This document shows, in pieces, positions 61,230 to 64,000 of a stretch of DNA of 64,000 nucleotides. The position numbers were made by a program, and so were the translations under genes. The stretch is taken from NCBI RefSeq assembly GCF_964187505.1, contig NZ_CAXLML010000179.1, positions 1 to 64,000 of the forward strand, written 5' to 3'. This DNA comes from Chordibacter forsetii (GTDB lineage Bacteria > Verrucomicrobiota > Verrucomicrobiia > Opitutales > Seribacteraceae). Position 1 is the stretch's first letter. The number at the start of each line of letters is the position of its first letter. The notes beneath the pieces were generated by a model, which saw only the letters and a program-made list of their open reading frames with translations, was not told the origin of the DNA and ran no database searches.

Positions 61230-63728
61230 ATGAAAGAAAATATTACAGATATCATGCAAAAAGCATACATCGATTATTCGATGTCTGTAATTGTAAGTCG
61301 AGCACTTCCTGATGTGAGGGATGGTTTTAAACCCGTTCAAAGAAGGGTTCTATATGCAATGCTTAGAGAAGGATTGCTACACAACCGAGCTTATGACAAA
61401 TGTGCTGGTGTTGTTGGTGAAGTTCTAAAAAATTATCACCCACATGGTGACAGTTCGGTTTATGATACTTTAGTCAGGATGGCACAACCTTGGGTCATGA
61501 GATATCCTTTAGTTGACGGTCAAGGTAATTTTGGTTCCGTTGATGGAGATTCAGCTGCTGCGTACAGATATACTGAGTGTAAATTAACTAAACTATCTGA
61601 GGAACTTTTAAAAGATATTGACGAAGATACAGTTGATTTTGCTCCGAATTACAAGGAAAGCTCCACAGAACCCACCGTTCTTCCTAGTGCCCTGCCCAGC
61701 TTACTTATGAATGGCTCAACAGGGATTGCTGTAGGGATGGCTACAAATATACCTCCTCACAATCTCGGTGAACTTATCGATGCTGTTTGTGCTATTATAG
61801 ATGATCCTTCGATTTCCATTGATAACATCATGCAAATCCTACCTGGTCCAGATTTTCCCTCGGGAGGTAGTATTTCTGGGAAATCTGGTATTGAATCTTA
61901 CATGAAAACCGGTAGGGGAATTGTCAGAACCAGAGGCGCTTTGGATATTGAGGAATTACCTAATGGTAAACAGCAGCTTGTTATCACCCACCTTCCATAC
62001 AATACAAACCGTGCTACTTTAGTTACACGCATTGCTGATCTTGTGAAGGAAAAGATATTAGACGGTGTGAGTGATCTAAGGGATGAATCTACTGAGCAGA
62101 CTCGAATTGTTATTGAGCTCAAACTTGGTGAAATTGAAAGAGTTACTATAAATAAAATATACAAGCTGACTGCCCTTGAAAGCAGTTTTGGGGTAATTTT
62201 ATTAGCTCTAGACAGAATGAGGCCCAGGCAATTAAACATTAAAGAAGCTATTGAATGTTATATTGAACATAGGCGTAATGTAACATTGAGACGCACACAA
62301 TTTCGTTTAAGAAAAGCTGAAGATCGAGCCCATATTTTAGAGGGTTACAAAATTGCATTAGATAATTTGGACGATTTTGTGCGTACGATTCGTGCATCGT
62401 CAAATCGTCTAGAGGCTAAGGAAAAATTAAGCACGAAATATTCTCTTAGTGAAAGGCAAGCTAATGCAATATTAGATCTTCGATTATACCAACTCACTGG
62501 TATGGAGCGTGAGAAAATTGATGCTGAGTATGCAGAATTAATGAATATTATAAAAGACCTTCGTAATATCATTGATAATGAAAGTGTTCTGCTCGAATTA
62601 ATTAAAAGTGAACTCAATGAATTAAGAAGTTCATATGCAGATGATCGAAGGTGTGAAATTTCTGAATTTGATGGAGATGTTCGTATGGAAGATCTTATCC
62701 CGAACGATGGTTGTGTTGTAACAGTAACAAAGACTGGCTTCATAAAAAGAACATCTGTTGAAGAATTTAAGGTTCAGCACCGAGGTGGTAAAGGAGTCAT
62801 TGGTAGCGGTCAAAAAGATGAAGATCCCATAGATGTCCTTCATACTTGCAACGCACATGATACCTTAATGTTTATTATGACTAATGGAAGAGTTTATGTA
62901 GAAAAGACTTATGAAATTCCTGAAGCAGCACGGACTTCGAAAGGCAGAAATATCGTAAATCTACTAAATCTTCAAAAAAATGAGAAGATAGCCGCAGTAC
63001 TGAGTATGGACTCATTTGAATCTGATGACTCAATTATTCTTTGTACACAAAATGGGGTTGTAAAGAAGAGTCTTATTAAAGAATACAGAAACCACCGTAA
63101 GGGGGGGCTTAAAGGAATTAATATTGATGAGGGCGATCGAGTCCTTAAGGCAATGCTTGCCAAAGCTGATGATCATTTGTTGGTTTTAACAAAAAATGGT
63201 AAAGGACTTCGTTTCGCCTCTAGTCAGTTAAGAGATCAAGGTCGAGCAACTAGAGGTGTTCGCGGAATCAGGCTCAAAGGTAATGACAAAGTGGTTAACA
63301 TGTTGGTCGTAGACGATGAGCGCCTACTCCTTATTTGTGGAAAAAATGGTTTAGGAATAAGGACAAAATTCTCTGCTTTTCTGCCAAATGGAGGTGCCGA
63401 GGGTCCTGAGGATACAACACCTCGAAAACGAGGCGGTCAGGGCGTTACCGCTATGAACACTGAGGGTGTTTGTGACGCATTAAGTGTAGCTCAGGATAGC
63501 GAAATTTTATTGTTAACTAAAAAAGGCCAGGCCGTACGTTGTGAAGTGACTAATATACGTGAAACCAGTAGAGGCTCAAAGGGTGTAAAGCTTGTAGATT
63601 TAGCAGATAAAGACCACCTTGTTGGAGTATCAGAAGTTGTAAAGCTGGATGAAGGGGATGATTTAGTCTCTGTTGAAGGGGACTCTGTACCATCGACTGA
63701 CCAAGATTCATTCCAAGAAGAAAGCTAA
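61230..63728 (+). CDS. gyrA: DNA gyrase subunit A
   Basis: An 832-residue DNA-breaking subunit. The N-terminal domain has the catalytic tyrosine in AAYRYTECKL. The quinolone-determining stretch HPHGDSSVYDT keeps the serine and aspartate equivalent to E. coli Ser83 and Asp87, the wild-type state. The C-terminal beta-pinwheel follows, with the GyrA box-like segment QHRGGKGVIG, which supports gyrase rather than topoisomerase IV. An acidic tail ends the protein. Its last 21 bases overlap the end of the convergent exonuclease gene. Confidence 0.96.
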   Translation: MKENITDIMQKAYIDYSMSVIVSRALPDVRDGFKPVQRRVLYAMLREGLLHNRAYDKCAGVVGEVLKNYHPHGDSSVYDTLVRMAQPWVMRYPLVDGQGNFGSVDGDSAAAYRYTECKLTKLSEELLKDIDEDTVDFAPNYKESSTEPTVLPSALPSLLMNGSTGIAVGMATNIPPHNLGELIDAVCAIIDDPSISIDNIMQILPGPDFPSGGSISGKSGIESYMKTGRGIVRTRGALDIEELPNGKQQLVITHLPYNTNRATLVTRIADLVKEKILDGVSDLRDESTEQTRIVIELKLGEIERVTINKIYKLTALESSFGVILLALDRMRPRQLNIKEAIECYIEHRRNVTLRRTQFRLRKAEDRAHILEGYKIALDNLDDFVRTIRASSNRLEAKEKLSTKYSLSERQANAILDLRLYQLTGMEREKIDAEYAELMNIIKDLRNIIDNESVLLELIKSELNELRSSYADDRRCEISEFDGDVRMEDLIPNDGCVVTVTKTGFIKRTSVEEFKVQHRGGKGVIGSGQKDEDPIDVLHTCNAHDTLMFIMTNGRVYVEKTYEIPEAARTSKGRNIVNLLNLQKNEKIAAVLSMDSFESDDSIILCTQNGVVKKSLIKEYRNHRKGGLKGINIDEGDRVLKAMLAKADDHLLVLTKNGKGLRFASSQLRDQGRATRGVRGIRLKGNDKVVNMLVVDDERLLLICGKNGLGIRTKFSAFLPNGGAEGPEDTTPRKRGGQGVTAMNTEGVCDALSVAQDSEILLLTKKGQAVRCEVTNIRETSRGSKGVKLVDLADKDHLVGVSEVVKLDEGDDLVSVEGDSVPSTDQDSFQEES

Positions 63729-64000
63729 GTTTACTTTTTCCTTTAATCTTTCGATCAGCTTAAAGGTTACCAAAGCATCAAAAGTGGATTGGTGATAAGC
63801 TTTTTTCGACCTTTTGCAATACACCTTGCTAAGAGCTGCAATGTCTTTTTTTGTTAGAAAGGTATCACTTAAATTTTTTAAATTGTAATCAGTTAAGTTT
63901 GGATAAAGTTTTTTGTATACCTTTAGTGAATCAAGCCAGGGACCCCAAAGAATGTTGTCCTTATTGATAGAAGTTTTTATCAAATAGGGCATTTGAGATG
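63708..64000 (-). CDS. DEDDh 3'-5' exonuclease C-terminal fragment, cut by window edge
   Basis: The frame is open to the right edge; an in-frame ATG at 63992 is probably internal since codons continue upstream without a stop. The visible 97 residues contain HQSTFDALVTFKLIERL, which matches the ExoIII motif HxxxxD of DnaQ-like exonucleases. The upstream part with ExoI and ExoII lies beyond the window. It converges with gyrA and overlaps its end by 21 bp. It may be a DNA polymerase epsilon-type or exodeoxyribonuclease protein; the specific role cannot be told. Confidence 0.65.
   Translation of the reverse strand, partial: SQMPYLIKTSINKDNILWGPWLDSLKVYKKLYPNLTDYNLKNLSDTFLTKKDIAALSKVYCKRSKKAYHQSTFDALVTFKLIERLKEKVNLAFFLE

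Noticed and set aside
1..64000. CRISPR arrays, insertion sequences, rRNA genes or prophage
   Set aside because: No regularly spaced direct repeats, transposase motifs, rRNA-like sequence or phage structural genes were seen on either strand; the GxGY motifs resemble phage-tail segments but are inside cellular surface proteins.

Overview
The window looks like a chromosomal segment of a low-GC (about 40% by eye), Gram-negative, aquatic-type member of the Verrucomicrobiota, probably near Opitutae. The main evidence is a minus-strand cluster at 21-29.4 kb with the gene order of the verrucomicrobial type IV pilus-like system known in Akkermansia as Amuc_1098 to Amuc_1102: secretin, two single-span proteins, a PilM-like protein and a small exported protein. 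Kdo and outer-membrane genes fit a Gram-negative envelope. Many starts lack a Shine-Dalgarno sequence and several are GTG or TTG.

Layout. From 1 to 20.95 kb lie two giant exported-protein genes on the minus strand: a 4899-residue multidomain protein (C-type lectin, M11-like metzincin, PKD, LamG, TSP3-type calcium repeats, six Listeria/Bacteroides-type repeats, Trp-rich end), and, coupled to it by an ATGA overlap, a second protein of at least 2085 residues that runs off the left edge. They lie directly downstream of the pilus-like cluster (21.06-29.42 kb), which suggests they are its cargo or surface partners. From 29.5 to 33.4 kb (+) is a Nudix gene followed by pyruvate dehydrogenase E1 alpha, E1 beta and E2. 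From 33.4 to 38.2 kb (-) is an envelope sugar operon: KdsD, an FtsB-like protein, a UDP-sugar pyrophosphorylase and a phosphosugar mutase. An AT-rich gap with two DnaA-box-like sites precedes dnaN at 38.9 kb. From 40 to 58.3 kb are mostly housekeeping genes: KamA, a short ComEC, rhomboid, Prc, PrmC/PrfA, a HAD protein, pyrB with a dihydroorotase-like pyrC, a CPBP protease, TsaE, a tRNA-Leu, pyrD, hemB and an SLC13-type transporter. From 58.7 to 63.7 kb is gyrB-gyrA, and the right edge cuts a DEDDh exonuclease gene.

The most interesting signal is in the giant protein. By hand count it has about 117 N-x-S/T sequons, and about 74 of them carry D or E at position -2. This is the extended D/E-x-N-x-S/T sequon of bacterial PglB-type N-glycosylation. 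The bias is directional, starts only after the N-terminal ~325 residues, and was not seen in the neighbouring secretin. Other notable points are a dihydroorotase homologue that has lost most metal ligands and is coupled to pyrB, a tRNA-Leu with anticodon AAG, recurrent GxGY modules in both giant proteins, and a Cys/His-rich island in the 4899-residue protein.
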